A stretch of 64,000 nt of DNA, taken from Sugiyamaella lignohabitans. Its lineage: Eukaryota; Ascomycota; Dipodascomycetes; Dipodascales; Trichomonascaceae. Positions 9,873 through 20,607 of the stretch are shown piece by piece. A model generated the notes under the pieces. That model was not told the origin of the DNA, searched no databases, and worked only from the letters and a program-made list of their open reading frames with translations. The translations under genes were made by a program, and so were the position numbers. Each line of letters begins with the position of its first letter. Positions within the stretch are counted from its first letter, which is position 1. Location: positions 868,001-932,000 of the forward strand of contig NC_031674.1 of the NCBI RefSeq assembly GCF_001640025.1. The letters are read 5' to 3'.

Positions 9873-11363
9873 TATTGAAGACGTAATCAACGATGACCCA
9901 AGTAACTCGCTCAGACGATAGATAACAAGACCGACTAGTGAAGCAGAGAGTCCGAGTAATAATGGAACCGATCAGACTGCTGGCTTTTGTTACAAGTTAA
10001 AAAAGTCTAGTCAAAATAGGATAGAACCAGCCAGGACACAACCAAGGATATTGCATCCTTATGTATTTTTTTCCAGCTATCAATTGCATCTATATCCCCA
10101 CCTTAGATGGTCATAGATTACCGCTTTTGCCAATTAGTTTTCTGCTTAGTTGCTCCTCTCAAGCCTTTTTCAAAGCGAGATTGAGGAATTTGCATGATGA
10201 GTTTTCATTCTTGAAGCTTCCTTCAATTACAACCTGCACAACATCTGACGGATGAGTTATCATTTCGCACTAAATTTCAATTACTTTCTGCACCTGTTGG
10301 TTCCCAAATTGGTAACCCCCTGGGATTTGGCTTCTTATCGGTGTACCTGTCAGATGAGGCTAAGCCAAATGCAGCGAGATCTTGATTACTTTATGCACAT
10401 GCTACCAGCGTGCCTGCATGTCACGATTGCGGCCGTTTGGTGGACATCTACTCTTGTAAACTTCTCTTCTCCTGAATCACTACTGTGATACACATGAATA
10501 ATATATGGAAAAAAGCGAACACTTCGATTTATATATTTGCACCAGCACTCTCGTTACTATTTAGACTTTGCCTCCGGCGGCTGGGGCTCCGCCCCAGACC
10601 CCGTTGTCGTCTCGCTACGCTCGAGTCGTTAGCTGGTGGATCCCGCCATGCTGCATGTCTCATGATTAAGTGTACCAGGTTAATGTATGAGAGGTGCAGA
10701 AACTCATTGAATCTCACTTTAACGCACGACTAACGACCATGTTTATCTGCATGGATTGCAATGGCGCAGTCAGTTGATCCTAAATCGGTTACAAGGTAAT
10801 AGAAAGGGCAATTAATTGTTCATGCGGTTACTGTGTTCGTGCCATTGCCTGAGTGTGCCATTCCTTCGATTCGCTAACGAAATTAACAGACAGTTCTTGG
10901 ATAACGTGAAGGATGTTTTGCAGAACACTGTTATCAAGCATGAAAATTGGTGATAATCAACTTTTATTGACGAAATAATAAAAGAAATAAAAACAATGGT
11001 TGGTCTATATATAAAACCTTTTGACAGACCCAAGTTTGACAATGAGCTATAGTTACTAGTAGATACGTTATATGCATGGATGGATCTACCATCAACTTCA
11101 AGCAGGGTATCTGTCAACCGAAAGGAATGCCTAAGACCGGTCGCTATATCCTGAATAAACATAGCTATTAATAATATCACTCTTGGAAACGATATCCTTG
11201 GGGAAGCTGAAATATCCTCGTATGGTTCTAGTATATTTCAAGCCTTTTTCCTTTTGGTTCAAGGAAATAACTATGGAGTAACCGCGACCGCGGCTATATC
11301 AAGACGTCGTGAAATTTCAAGAACGAAGAGTTTCAATTCAACATCGACACAAATAATTCCACC
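9873..11363. other. 1.5-kb intergenic region with one dispersed element
   Basis: Shared upstream region of the YDR124W-like gene and SMX2. Apart from the repeat at 10569-10628 I see no coding potential; the short ORFs (for example 10812-11180 minus) have no recognisable protein character. Confidence 0.5.
10569..10628 (-). repeat. Dispersed two-hairpin GC-rich element, copy 3
   Basis: On the plus strand it starts TGCCTCCGGCGG, then the constant hairpin CTGGGGC-TCC-GCCCCAG, then CCCCGTTG and the variable arm ending CTCGAGTCG. The loop of the variable arm is GTA on the minus strand. It lies about 700 bp upstream of the YDR124W-like ATG and is not next to a stop codon. Confidence 0.9.
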
Positions 11364-11731
11364 ATGGTTAAAGCTTCGGCGCCCGAATTGAAAAAGGTAA
11401 GTTCTGAAGTCCGATACAAACTAAACTATCTGTAAAAGCAGACGCAAAAACTAACCTGAAACTAGTATATGGATAAGAAGCTGTTTGTTCAGCTGAACGG
11501 ATCAAGAAAGATTGTGGGAGTCTTGCGTGGTTACGACGTGTTCCTGAACATTGTACTTGATGAGGCAGTAGAAGAAAGAGCCAATGGTGAAAAAGTGAAA
11601 GTTGGCACTGCTGTAAGTTAACATTGTAAATGAGTTCACTATAGAGAATGTTCAAGTGTTAAACTAACATCATTTAGGTCATTAGAGGCAACTCTGTCGT
11701 TTTAATGGAGGCTCTTGAAAGAATCTCTTAA
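11364..11731 (+). CDS. SMX2: Small nuclear ribonucleoprotein G (SmG), three exons
   Basis: Member of the heptameric Sm ring on spliceosomal U1, U2, U4 and U5 snRNAs; nuclear. Exons 11364-11396, 11466-11612 and 11678-11731 join in frame (introns of 69 and 65 nt, GTAAGT donors, CTAAC branch sites 9-10 nt before the acceptors). The product has 77 residues, exactly the usual SmG length. It starts MVKASAPELKKYMDKKL. Sm1 includes GVLRGYDVFLNIVLDEAVEE and Sm2 is VIRGNSVVLMEALE with an IS end. The gene is too small and too split to show as one ORF. The ATG follows an ACC context. Confidence 0.95.
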
Positions 11732-12200
11732 AAGTTCTCTGAATAAACAGCCAACTTTGGTTGATATGTAATGCTGAAATTATTTATTTTACCACTTTAT
11801 AAAACATTGTTTTTTGTTTAAAGCCGACCATCGGAGCATTGTGTGCGGAGTCCGAGTCTCAAGAAAGGTAGAGAGACACCAATCGGAGTCCGTATATATT
11901 TGAGTACGTCTAAAAATTATATGAGGGAAGTTGTTATTATCTGTTAATATCCCGTAATCGAGTTAGCCCCAAGGACAACCCTCGAGGGTTAGATCCGACT
12001 CCGGTCCGAAGAGATCATGTGCTGCAGCGTGTGCCAGTCGGTCTCGTCGATGTATCTCCGTGAGTAATTATGCAGGCACATGTTGTACTGATGCCCCCCT
12101 GGATTTTCCAGAGAGACATAAAAGAACAAATAAATGGCTCCTTATTTATAATTTTATTCTTTTCGACTTCATACTGCACTAGAACTCAAAAGAAGTCACA
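11732..12200. other. SMX2 3' flank and methyltransferase promoter
   Basis: It holds two CGGAGTCCG motifs (11846-11854, 11884-11892) and a perfect 14-bp palindrome AACCCTCGAGGGTT (11977-11990). No gene seen. Confidence 0.5.
11846..11892. promoter_or_regulatory. Paired CGG-N3-CCG sites upstream of the methyltransferase
   Basis: CGGAGTCCG occurs twice, 38 bp apart, about 310-355 bp upstream of the ATG at 12201; CGGTCCG appears once more near 12002. Inverted CGG triplets are the usual target of Zn2Cys6 binuclear-cluster regulators. No specific factor can be assigned. Confidence 0.3.
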
Positions 12201-13082
12201 ATGACAACTTTTGCAAAAGCTACATTCAATGCTGCTTCTTATTTGTCGGCGCGACCTCACTATCCAGACTCTCTCTTCAAGCACATCTTCTCGTACTTCC
12301 AGAAACACAACTCGGCTATTAAAGGTACTCCTACCAAATGTGTAGACATAGGATGTGGTCCAGGAGAGGCGACCTTGAAATTGTCAGAGTATTTTGATAG
12401 TGCTATTGGAATTGACCCTGGTGCTGGAATGATCGAGTCGGCAACGAAGTCAGCAAGAAGTGCCGGAAAGTCAAGTGACCAGCTCAATTATATTATTGGG
12501 TCTGATAAAACGTTTACAGATATAATTCCTGAGAGCTCCGTTAATATTGTCACCGCTGCTCAAGCTAGTCATTGGTTTGATTTCCCGAAGTTTATTGAGT
12601 CCTCAGCCAAGGTTCTCAAACCTAACGGCGTGCTAGCTGTCTGGGGGTACGTCGACCACGTTTTCGTAAACCATCCAAAAGCGTCTGAGATAAGTTTGGA
12701 GTATAGTTATGACAAGAAGTATATGGGACCATATTGGGAGCAACCTGGTCGTGGACGTTTAGCTAGTATGCTTTCTGAGGCCGAAGGACAACTGCGTGCA
12801 AATGACAAATTCTCTGATGTTGAAGTAATTCGAGACGAAAGTATCACTTTAAACCCAGGATCATTTTATGAGATGACTAGAACACTGCCGTTGAGATCTG
12901 TTCACGCCTATATGAAGACGTTTAGTGCCTATCATGAATGGAAAGCTCAACATCCAGACGAACCCGATGTAGTCGATCTTTGCTTCGAAGCTATTAAAAA
13001 GGCTGAGAACTGGACTGATGACACTGAAGTTACTATCAAATGGGCTACAGTTTTAATTATGGCCTCTAAGAAAGCATTGTAA
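12201..13082 (+). CDS. TMT1: SAM-dependent methyltransferase, trans-aconitate methyltransferase Tmt1/Crg1 family
   Basis: Class I SAM methyltransferase. In S. cerevisiae Tmt1 methylates trans-aconitate and isopropylmalate, and its relative Crg1 methylates cantharidin; which substrate applies here is not decidable. The 293-residue product opens with the family start (FAKATFNAASYLSARPHYP). SAM motif I is CVDIGCGPGEAT (about 47-58), followed by GIDPGAGMI. The family hallmarks ASHWFDFPKF, LAVWGYVDHVF and GPYWEQPGRGRL come next, and the C-terminal FSAYHEWKAQHPDE block closes it. Length matches Tmt1 (299) and Crg1 (291). Single exon, ATG at 12201. Convergent with HST2, 157 bp between stops, without a dispersed element. 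Confidence 0.82.
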   Translation: MTTFAKATFNAASYLSARPHYPDSLFKHIFSYFQKHNSAIKGTPTKCVDIGCGPGEATLKLSEYFDSAIGIDPGAGMIESATKSARSAGKSSDQLNYIIGSDKTFTDIIPESSVNIVTAAQASHWFDFPKFIESSAKVLKPNGVLAVWGYVDHVFVNHPKASEISLEYSYDKKYMGPYWEQPGRGRLASMLSEAEGQLRANDKFSDVEVIRDESITLNPGSFYEMTRTLPLRSVHAYMKTFSAYHEWKAQHPDEPDVVDLCFEAIKKAENWTDDTEVTIKWATVLIMASKKAL

Positions 13083-13239
13083 CTCAGAAATCTAGAACTG
13101 GACAATCCCACGGCACATCCTAGTAGACTTTTCACAATATAAATACATGATTTAAAACATTTTAGCAATATAAGTGGTATATAGAAAATGCAAATTATCA
13201 TAGGCGATTCGCATGTGCCATGGCAATTCGTTTAGATTG

Positions 13240-14298
13240 CTATTCAGCGGCATCCGATTCCTTCTCAACTACTTTTTCACTATTTGCATCCTTTTCTTCC
13301 AGATCTAGTTCCTCCAGCGTCTTTGATATCTCCTCAGCGATTAGTTCCGCCTTCTCTCTCCCCTCCTCTTTCCGCATTTCTTCTGCCTCTTCCTCTGCAT
13401 CTTCCTTGGCCTGCTTCTTGGTTTCTTTGGAACTGTCATCGATTTCTTGTTCGCTTGTTTCCTCTTCGCTCTCTTCGTCTAATGACCAGCCACAGAGCTC
13501 AGCGAATTTTCGAACATTCTTATCACAATCCCCTAGTATAAGTAGGTCATTATCTCTGGTTCCTAGATCCCCTACAGCATCCATATTAAACAGTATTCGA
13601 ATACAATCATCATCGACCATCTCCGGAAGTTGAGAGAACGGGCTGACAGTTAAAGAAGTTCCAGCAACTATCACCAAATCAGCAGACTCAGGAAAATCTT
13701 CATCCATACTATCAAAAAAGGCACGAGGGAGTCCCTCACCAAAAAACACAATATCAGGTTTAACTATACCTCTGCATTTCTTGCACTTCGGAATGGTTGT
13801 TTTACCTGGATTGCTCTCCCATACAATTCGTTTTAGTTCTTCATTGGACATTTCTGTCTTGCAATCAATACAATGGTTTTTAGCAAATGAGCCATGTGCC
13901 TCTATAATTTTCTCACCTGACACCCCAGCTATTCTTTCTAATGTATCAATATTTTGTGTGTATAAGCGCCGAAGTAGACCCTTTCTATCGACTGTCCTCA
14001 TAAACTTGTGGAAATCAGTAGGCTCAAATTTACCAGGATAAAGTTCACTTGCTAGTGTGTAAAAGGCCAGTGGATTTCGCCTCAAATATGAGATATCGAA
14101 GACGGCTTCTGGATATGGAAGATTTAGTCGCTGGAGATTTGAATAAAGACCTGTTCCTGGTGTGCGGAAATCTGGAATTCCAGCCGATGTAGATATTCCA
14201 GCTCCTACCATGAATATGACATTTTTGAATTTCCCTTCCTTTAATTGCTCTGCGACTGACTCTAAAGTCGGCTTTAATTGAGTGTCTTCTTCACTCAT
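13240..14298 (-). CDS. HST2: Hst2-type NAD-dependent protein deacetylase (class I sirtuin)
   Basis: Sirtuin of the Hst2/SIRT2 group, deacetylating histone H4 and cytosolic targets. In 352 residues: the NAD-binding GAGIS (32-36) and IPDFRTPGTGLYSNL, TQNIDTLE (114-121), catalytic His135 in EAHGSF, and two zinc-binding CxxC pairs (C143/C146 and C172/C175). Then KPDIVFFGE and GTSLTVSPF. The catalytic His falls at the same number as in S. cerevisiae Hst2. After about residue 280 comes a highly acidic, Glu/Lys-rich tail predicted to be helical; it replaces the usual short regulatory C-terminus and is longer in charge blocks than I would expect. Single exon; ATG at 14298. Confidence 0.93.
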   Translation of the reverse strand: MSEEDTQLKPTLESVAEQLKEGKFKNVIFMVGAGISTSAGIPDFRTPGTGLYSNLQRLNLPYPEAVFDISYLRRNPLAFYTLASELYPGKFEPTDFHKFMRTVDRKGLLRRLYTQNIDTLERIAGVSGEKIIEAHGSFAKNHCIDCKTEMSNEELKRIVWESNPGKTTIPKCKKCRGIVKPDIVFFGEGLPRAFFDSMDEDFPESADLVIVAGTSLTVSPFSQLPEMVDDDCIRILFNMDAVGDLGTRDNDLLILGDCDKNVRKFAELCGWSLDEESEEETSEQEIDDSSKETKKQAKEDAEEEAEEMRKEEGREKAELIAEEISKTLEELDLEEKDANSEKVVEKESDAAE

Positions 14299-14720
14299 GA
14301 TGATGTCTTTTGGTTAGTTGCTAGAATGAAATAATGTATCAACTAAACGCTCTGCATTACATATCGCAAAAGATAAGATAACGATTAGCATGCAGGTCGC
14401 ACCGTTTTGGATGTCAAAGATACGAGATTATGAGCTTGGTTTTTATATACTGGATAATATGGGAATAGAAATTATTTGAAGAAAGCGCTGTAATCACGTA
14501 AGTGGCAATACACCGCACGAGCGAGCCTACAGAGTAATACTCTGGGCTACATATATCAGACGAGGTTAGTCAGAGCAAAGCTCGTCTCATTATTCTACAA
14601 GTTTTATCAATTTTTAATTAATTCATTATTCATAACATCGTTGATTTTGTTTTCTAAGATTTTGTTTGTAATTTTAATCGTAACTGATTGTTACAGCTTG
14701 GATCAGCTTGGGTTCGAGGT
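14299..14720. other. HST2 upstream region with two consecutive hairpins
   Basis: Inverted repeats form a 10-bp stem with a 2-nt bulge and AAT loop (14524-14548), followed by a 7-bp stem AGACGAG/CTCGTCT (14558-14587). Downstream sequence is T-rich. No known RNA family recognised. Confidence 0.35.
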
Positions 14721-14897
14721 TTACCTTCTAGCTTCTTCAGCAGCTAATCGTCTTTTGGCCTCCTCGCGCAATTTCTCTTCCTCGTAAGCTTGATTCATAA
14801 GATAATTTCCATAGAAAGCAATTCCTAGAGTAGAAATACCCACCCAAAGACGGACACTACGAGGTAGAGCTGTGTATCTTTGCCATAGATTGGTCAT
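14721..14897 (-). CDS. Small single-pass membrane protein, probably mitochondrial
   Basis: A 58-residue product, MTNLWQRYTALPRSVRLW onward. It has a basic N-terminus, one hydrophobic segment (about 19-34, VGISTLGIAFYGNYLM) and a charged, helical Glu/Arg/Ala-rich tail (EEEKLREEAKRRLAAEEA). This layout is typical of small mitochondrial inner-membrane proteins; I do not recognise a specific orthologue with confidence (Mco6-like is one possibility). The frame extends upstream to 14990 only through non-ATG starts, so the ATG at 14897 is chosen. Divergent from RQC2, 326 bp apart. Confidence 0.5.
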   Translation of the reverse strand: MTNLWQRYTALPRSVRLWVGISTLGIAFYGNYLMNQAYEEEKLREEAKRRLAAEEARR

Positions 14898-15223
14898 AAT
14901 TGTGGAATCAGCTGAATTTTCAACCAGATAGATTACCAAATAAATAGGATTGAGAACAGGATAAGTCCTACAAAAAGATGGGAAAGTCAATGGTATGACC
15001 GTTTGAAACTGTCCTAGCAGGATGTTTGAAAATATATTCGAGAAGTTTGAAGTGCAAAGATCTTACTCTTTAAAGCACAAATAAACGGCAAGTTTTGACA
15101 TTTCTCAGCATTGCATGAAAGGCTGTATATCTCCAGATTATTGACTTCTATTCAAGAACGGTATCATATCACTGATTTGTAGAGTATCCTTCAAGCTTTC
15201 GTTCGATCGAAGCGTGGAACACA
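14898..15223. other. Divergent promoter between small membrane protein and RQC2
   Basis: A 326-bp shared upstream region. Nothing distinctive seen. Confidence 0.5.
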
Positions 15224-18200
15224 ATGAAGGTGAGTAATCTATTCTACAATACCGATATGATGTTATTTCACTGCCTAGTTACTAACAATTGATCAGCAAA
15301 GATTCAACTACCTGGATCTCCAGGTGATGAGAAATGAACTTGAATCTCAGATTCTCAATTACAGATTGCAAAATATCTATGATCTCACTTCGTCGTCACA
15401 TCTTTTTCTTTTGAAGTTTGCTGTTCCAGACTCGAAGAAGCTTGTTATCGTTGATCCTGGATTCAGAATTCACTTAACTGAGTTTTCTAGATCAACTACT
15501 CAAAGTCCGTCTGGATTTGTTGCAAAGCTTCGAAAACATTTGAAAACCAGAAGACTATCGAGAATCAGCTTGGCTCCATTAAATAGACTTTTGGTGTTTA
15601 GCTTTTCAGATGACTTTTCTTATCATCTGGTTTTAGAGTTCTTCGCCGGTGGAAATATGATTTTGTTAGACAAACAATTTAAAATTCTTTCCCTCCAAAG
15701 AACTGTGTCTGCAACTGATACTCAATCAAGATGTGCAGTAGGCGAGATATATCCCTTGGATGACTATCTAAAAGACGACGGTTCGGCGGATGTTTCATTT
15801 GATGTTAAGTCTGTAAAGCAATGGCTAGGGGGCTCTTCAAACAATGTACCTGAAGCGATTGCTGAAGACGACAGTCAATCTGCATCTACTAATTTGCTGA
15901 ATTCAGATCTACCAAAAACAAGTACCTCAGGCCCTAAGAAAAAGAAGGAGGCAAAAATTGCATTGAAGAAGCTGCTTTATATCAAGGTCCCAGGAATCGC
16001 CGCCGGAATCTTTGAGAAGGCCCTACTAGACCAATCGATTGATCCTGACATCAAGGATTTTGGTCCATTACTTTCCAGCGAAGCTGAGATAACTCGACTC
16101 TTAACCGCTGTAAAGAATGCCTCTGAGATTTCCAAGTCGTTGACTTCCAAGTCATCCACACCTGGCTACATTGTTGCCAAGAAAAATGCTCAATTTCAAC
16201 AATCAACGAGTTCTGATTCTGTTGATGAAAGCAAGTTCTCGCCTGAAACGTCAATAAATAATTCATCAATAGAGTATCTCTATGAAGAATTTGAACCCTT
16301 TGAACCTCGAGCTTTTTCAAACCCCGATATTAAAGTGTTTGAAATAGAGACATTTAATCAGGCTGTGGACAAGTATTTCTCAACTCTCGAGTCAACCAAA
16401 TTGTCTCTGAAAATATCGAACCAGGAGCAACAAGCTGAGAAGAGACTTAATGCTGCGAGAGATGAAAAGGAAAAGAGAGTCAAAGGACTTGTTCAAGTGC
16501 AGCAGAAAAGCAGCACCCTTGGTTATGCGTTGCAGGCTTATGCTAGCCGAGTGGAAGAAGCAATTGAAGCTGTTCAAGGTTTACTTCAACAAGGAATGGA
16601 TTGGGTTGACATTGAAAACCTTATAAAGGTAGAACAATCGCGAGGAAACCCTGTGGCCAATACTATTGCACTTCCATTAAATCTTCTTAAAAACAAAATC
16701 ACTGTTATTCTACCGGATCCTGACTTTGAACAAGACTTGGAGGAAGATGATGATGATAAAGACACATCAGATTCAGAATCGGATTCGGACTCGGATTCTG
16801 AGAGTGAGTCGGAGTCGACGGCCAAGAATGTCAAAACCAAAAAGAAGGCTGCTCCAACTGTGAAGGTTGAGATTGATATTACTCTATCGGCCTGGGCCAA
16901 TTCCAGAAAATATTTCGAAGTGAAAAAGACTGCTGTTGCCAAGCAGGAACGGACACTTCAGCAAGCAGATCAGGCCTACAAAAGCGCAGAAAAGAAAATT
17001 AAGCGTGACTTGAAGATGGCTTTGGAAAAGGAAAAGGGACAACAACACACTCTTCATGCCATTAGGGAAACATATTGGTTTGAGAAGTTTTACTGGTTCC
17101 TCAGTTCAGATGGATATCTCTGTATTGGAGGACGCGATTCATTTCAAAATGAACTCTTATTGAGACGCTATTTCAAAAAGAACGATATCTATGTCCATTG
17201 TGATGTGGGTGGTGCATCGGTTGTCATTATTAAAAACCACATTGCTGACTCTAGGGAAGTTCCTCCAGCCACATTGACTCAGGCAGGTGTACTCTCTGTT
17301 GCCACATCCAAGGCTTGGGATTCGAAAATGGTCACATCTGCCTGGTGGGCGACTCGAGACCAAATTCCTCGCTTAACTCCCGAAGGTGACATTGTTCGAT
17401 CAGATCTGATTATTGTTACCGGTGAAGGAAAACACTTTCTCCCTCCAAGTCAGTTGGATATGGGCTTGGGATTCTTGTGGATGGTATCTGAAGATGCAGC
17501 TGCAAAGTATAGTAAGCGAGGAGGTAAAAACAGAAGGGACGGCGAGACTACAGATGTGACTAATGAAAACGAGAATAATAGCGATAGTGATAGTAGTGAA
17601 GAAGAATTCCCCGATACTCAGATTGATTCTGACGAGGAGTTCCCAGACACTCAGATTGCATCGGATGACGACTTAGAAGATGAAAATGATGTTGCCGAGG
17701 AGGACAATGAGGAAGAAGAAGCTAATTCGGAGCTCGAGGATATCCTTAAGGATGAGTCTAAAGATGCCCTTAGTGAATCTGAACAGTCTGATCAGGAAGC
17801 TGATCCTGAAAATGAGGCAATCGCTGATAGCTATGACAAGGGCGACGCACACAATGGTGCTGGTCCTGGTGAAGCTGAAGCTGATGCGGATATGGATGTC
17901 GGCGCTGATGCTGATGCTGATTCTAGTGATATCTCTCGTGGACCAGACTCTGAGAACAGATCAGGTACTACTGGAAAGCGTATATCTGCTGCTGAAAGGC
18001 GCAGACTACGGAAACAAAAACTACGCTCAGATTCAAACACACCGGAACCTGAATCGTCGACAGCCCCTGTTTCATCAGCTGTTTCGGATATTGAAAAGGC
18101 TCTCAGTGATCTTCAAGTTTCCAAGAGAGAAAAGGAGCCTGCTGCTCAGAAGCCAGCAAAAGTTCGAGGTAAAAAGGGTAAACTCAAGAAAATTGCCTCG

Positions 18201-18815
18201 AAATACGCTGACCAGGATGAAGAGGAGCGATCTAGACGTATGGAGTTACTCGGAACGACCCGTGGTCTTGAAAAAGCCAAGGCACAAGCTGAACAGGAAA
18301 AGGCTAAACGCCAACAGCAAGAGCAGGCTCGTCGTGATCGACAAAACCGTGCTAAAGAACAGGAAAAAAAGCGTCTTCTCGAGGCTGAAGAACTGGGTGA
18401 TGACGATGAAGAAGTTGATGACGACTCAAAGTATCCCTTCGACAAGCTCGTGCCTCGTCTTTCTGTCGGAGACGAACCACAAACAATTGTACCTGTATTT
18501 GCTCCCTGGGGTGCACTACAGCGATACAAGTATAAAATGAAGTTTCAACCAGGAACTGTCAAAAAGGGAAAAGCCGTTAAGGATATCCTCTATAGCATTA
18601 ACAATGCCAAAGTCGATGCCACCGCTAGCGACGACGACTACCCCTGGCCCAACGAGATCGCGCTAGTACGCTCTCTGAAAGAACCTGAACTGCTTCTTGC
18701 AATCGGCGTCGGCAGGGTCAAGATATCAATTCCTGGCTCCCGTCAAAAGGCTGTCAAGGGCGGCAGCAAAGGCCAAAAGGGAGGTTCCAAACGTGGAAAG
18801 GGGTCTAAACGATAA
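15224..18815 (+). CDS. RQC2: Rqc2/Tae2/NEMF ribosome quality-control factor
   Basis: Binds stalled 60S subunits, stabilises Ltn1 and recruits Ala/Thr tRNAs to build CAT tails. Exon 1 is only ATG AAG (15224-15229). A 67-nt intron (15230-15296, GTGAGT donor, TACTAAC branch) joins it to exon 2 (15297-18815), giving 1174 residues starting MKQRFNYLDLQVMRNELE, which matches the family start and places Asp9 correctly. NFACT-N covers about 1-520; a coiled coil lies near 370-570. NFACT-R follows at about 605-720 (FLSSDGYLCIGGRD, YVHCDVGGASVVIIK, TSAWW). Two acidic Ser/Asp stretches and a Lys/Arg-rich helical region come next, then NFACT-C near 1060-1130 and a basic Gly/Lys tail. Arg99 is present, but residue 98 is Asn where S. 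cerevisiae has Asp (see findings). Confidence 0.95.
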
Positions 18816-18857
18816 TGTACAAGTATATCTCAATTGATTGCATTATTCTCTTATTTT

Positions 18858-18900
18858 CTGGGGCTCCGCCCCAGACCCCGTGGCTCTTGCTTCGCAAGAG
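18858..18900 (-). repeat. Dispersed two-hairpin GC-rich element, copy 4 (lacks the GCCTCCGGCGG end)
   Basis: The plus strand shows CTGGGGC-TCC-GCCCCAG, CCCCGTGG, then a perfect variable hairpin CTCTTGC-TTC-GCAAGAG. The usual outer dozen bases are absent. It starts 42 bp after the RQC2 stop, in the convergent RQC2/RET3 spacer, in sense orientation for RQC2. Confidence 0.88.
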
Positions 18901-19004
18901 ATTTCGAGGACCGTCAAGAATCAGAGAGGACTAACGGGCGGTGTAAAGTGTCTACCCATAGAACTCAGCTATCCTAGTTCATATGTTATATTAATACTAA
19001 ATAT

Positions 19005-19598
19005 CTACTGAAATTGCTGTCGTAATTTCTCAGAGAGTTTACCTCTTGCAAATTGATACACATTCAGAAGACCCTGCTCACTAAGATCAATGTTGTTGAT
19101 GGATGGCTCATTCGTGGGGGCCTTTGATACACGGGATGCAATAATGACTGGGTCGACCTCGAGAATGATGCCAGAATCAATGGTTTCGTCAACAGCGAGT
19201 GACACCAGGTCATAGTTTTCTAGCACAGTACGCTTGTCAGCAGAATGTTTCAGTAAGATATCAAGAGCATCGCGCAGACCGAGCACAACTTGGTATAACA
19301 TGGCTTCGTTCTCTTCCATGCCTCCAACAATGTATAGTGAAATATCGACAATTTGTTTATAAACAATGACTTTTGAATCATAAAGAATGACATCAGCATT
19401 CTGTTTATTAGTCTTGGCGAAGAGACCCTTTTCAAATGCAGTCTGGTCTTTGACTGATGTTGCTAGCTTGTTGTCTGTCACTGCGGCATTAGAGTCGGCG
19501 TAGGGTGGTTGGTAGTACTTGGCAAACAATCGCTTGCCATCATTGTCTAATATTAAAACTGCTTCAACAGAGTAGAGACTGATATCTGGAGAGGGCAT
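19005..19598 (-). CDS. RET3: Coatomer zeta subunit (COPI)
   Basis: Small subunit of the COPI coat for Golgi-to-ER retrograde transport; cytosol and Golgi membranes. The 197-residue product is a longin-like (sigma/zeta adaptin) domain: SLYSVEAVLILDNDGKRLFAKYY at 6-28, VIVYKQIVDISLYIVGG, ENEAMLYQVVLGLRDALDILL, DLVSLAVDETIDSGIILEVDP and a C-terminal LYxFA-like helix. Length is close to S. cerevisiae Ret3 (189). Single exon with ATG at 19598. Confidence 0.95.
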   Translation of the reverse strand: MPSPDISLYSVEAVLILDNDGKRLFAKYYQPPYADSNAAVTDNKLATSVKDQTAFEKGLFAKTNKQNADVILYDSKVIVYKQIVDISLYIVGGMEENEAMLYQVVLGLRDALDILLKHSADKRTVLENYDLVSLAVDETIDSGIILEVDPVIIASRVSKAPTNEPSINNIDLSEQGLLNVYQFARGKLSEKLRQQFQ

Positions 19599-20607
19599 TG
19601 TTTATGTATGTATATGTGTGTGTGTTGTAATGTCGAAAATGTGAAATTGTCTGATGTGAAATGAACTTTTATAAATGATTGATTTGATTTGAATGATTCT
19701 GCTTCCACAGATAAAATTTAGTACAAACCACTCCAGAAGCTTGCTTTTTGTCTGTATGTATCGGAGATTATCAAAATTCAGCCAGATGGGTAGAATAGGA
19801 TTTGGCTTCAGCTGTTAGTGCAATTATCGTCTGTAGCTGATGCTGTGAACAGTTGACATATCGGTTGTGCGTGTCCATATCAACACGCGCGATGCGGTGA
19901 AGTTGGCGTATTTCCTAGCCCAGCTACTCTCTGAAAACATATTATGTTCATATCAGGCCCATACGAAACACCAGTCTCTCGAGGTCATCAGAAGAAGCCA
20001 GTTATCTGTAAATTAGTATATTAATAATTATAGGATATCAGATTGTTTTGTTATAGATTGCTAGAACCAAGTTATGACCCACTCCGCTCTTGTTAAGGGC
20101 TGTGCTAGCGTTGAAACAAGTAAAAGAACTGATAGCCAGATAAATATACACTAGCATATTATAAAACCATATCAGTTGATATTATTTCACGATACTGACT
20201 ATTACCTACGTATAATGAGTCAAACCGATTGTCTCATAATAATAAACTTGTTATAAATTACGTGCGAATTAATATCACATTGAATAATATTTATTTGTAT
20301 CAGATTCTTAAAGTGTTTATTGAACGAGCCGTACTATTATTTTCCTACATATATGCATCATCAAAAGTGGCCCATATATTTATTCTGTTTCACGTAGCAA
20401 GGAACAGTAACATTCTAAATATTTCAACGACATCCATTTTAACATTCATATTGTTAAATTATCAAGTGTCTGGTTTTAGAAACCACAGTGTATACCCAGC
20501 TGGCCAACATATCGGGATATCTCATTTCCAAAATTCCATTAAGAACCTGAACATACACAGTTCAGAGTCCCTAATCTCAGCTACTGGTTTCAATCTAGAA
20601 GCAAGGA
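19599..20607. other. 1-kb AT-rich divergent region between RET3 and TAF3
   Basis: Very AT-rich in the second half, with no recognisable gene. A 128-codon plus-strand frame at 20229-20615 overlaps the TAF3 start and has no protein-like conservation. Confidence 0.5.

Noticed and set aside
17680..18540. 286-codon frame within RQC2
   Set aside because: Shifted-frame shadow of the acidic and Lys-rich repeats of RQC2.
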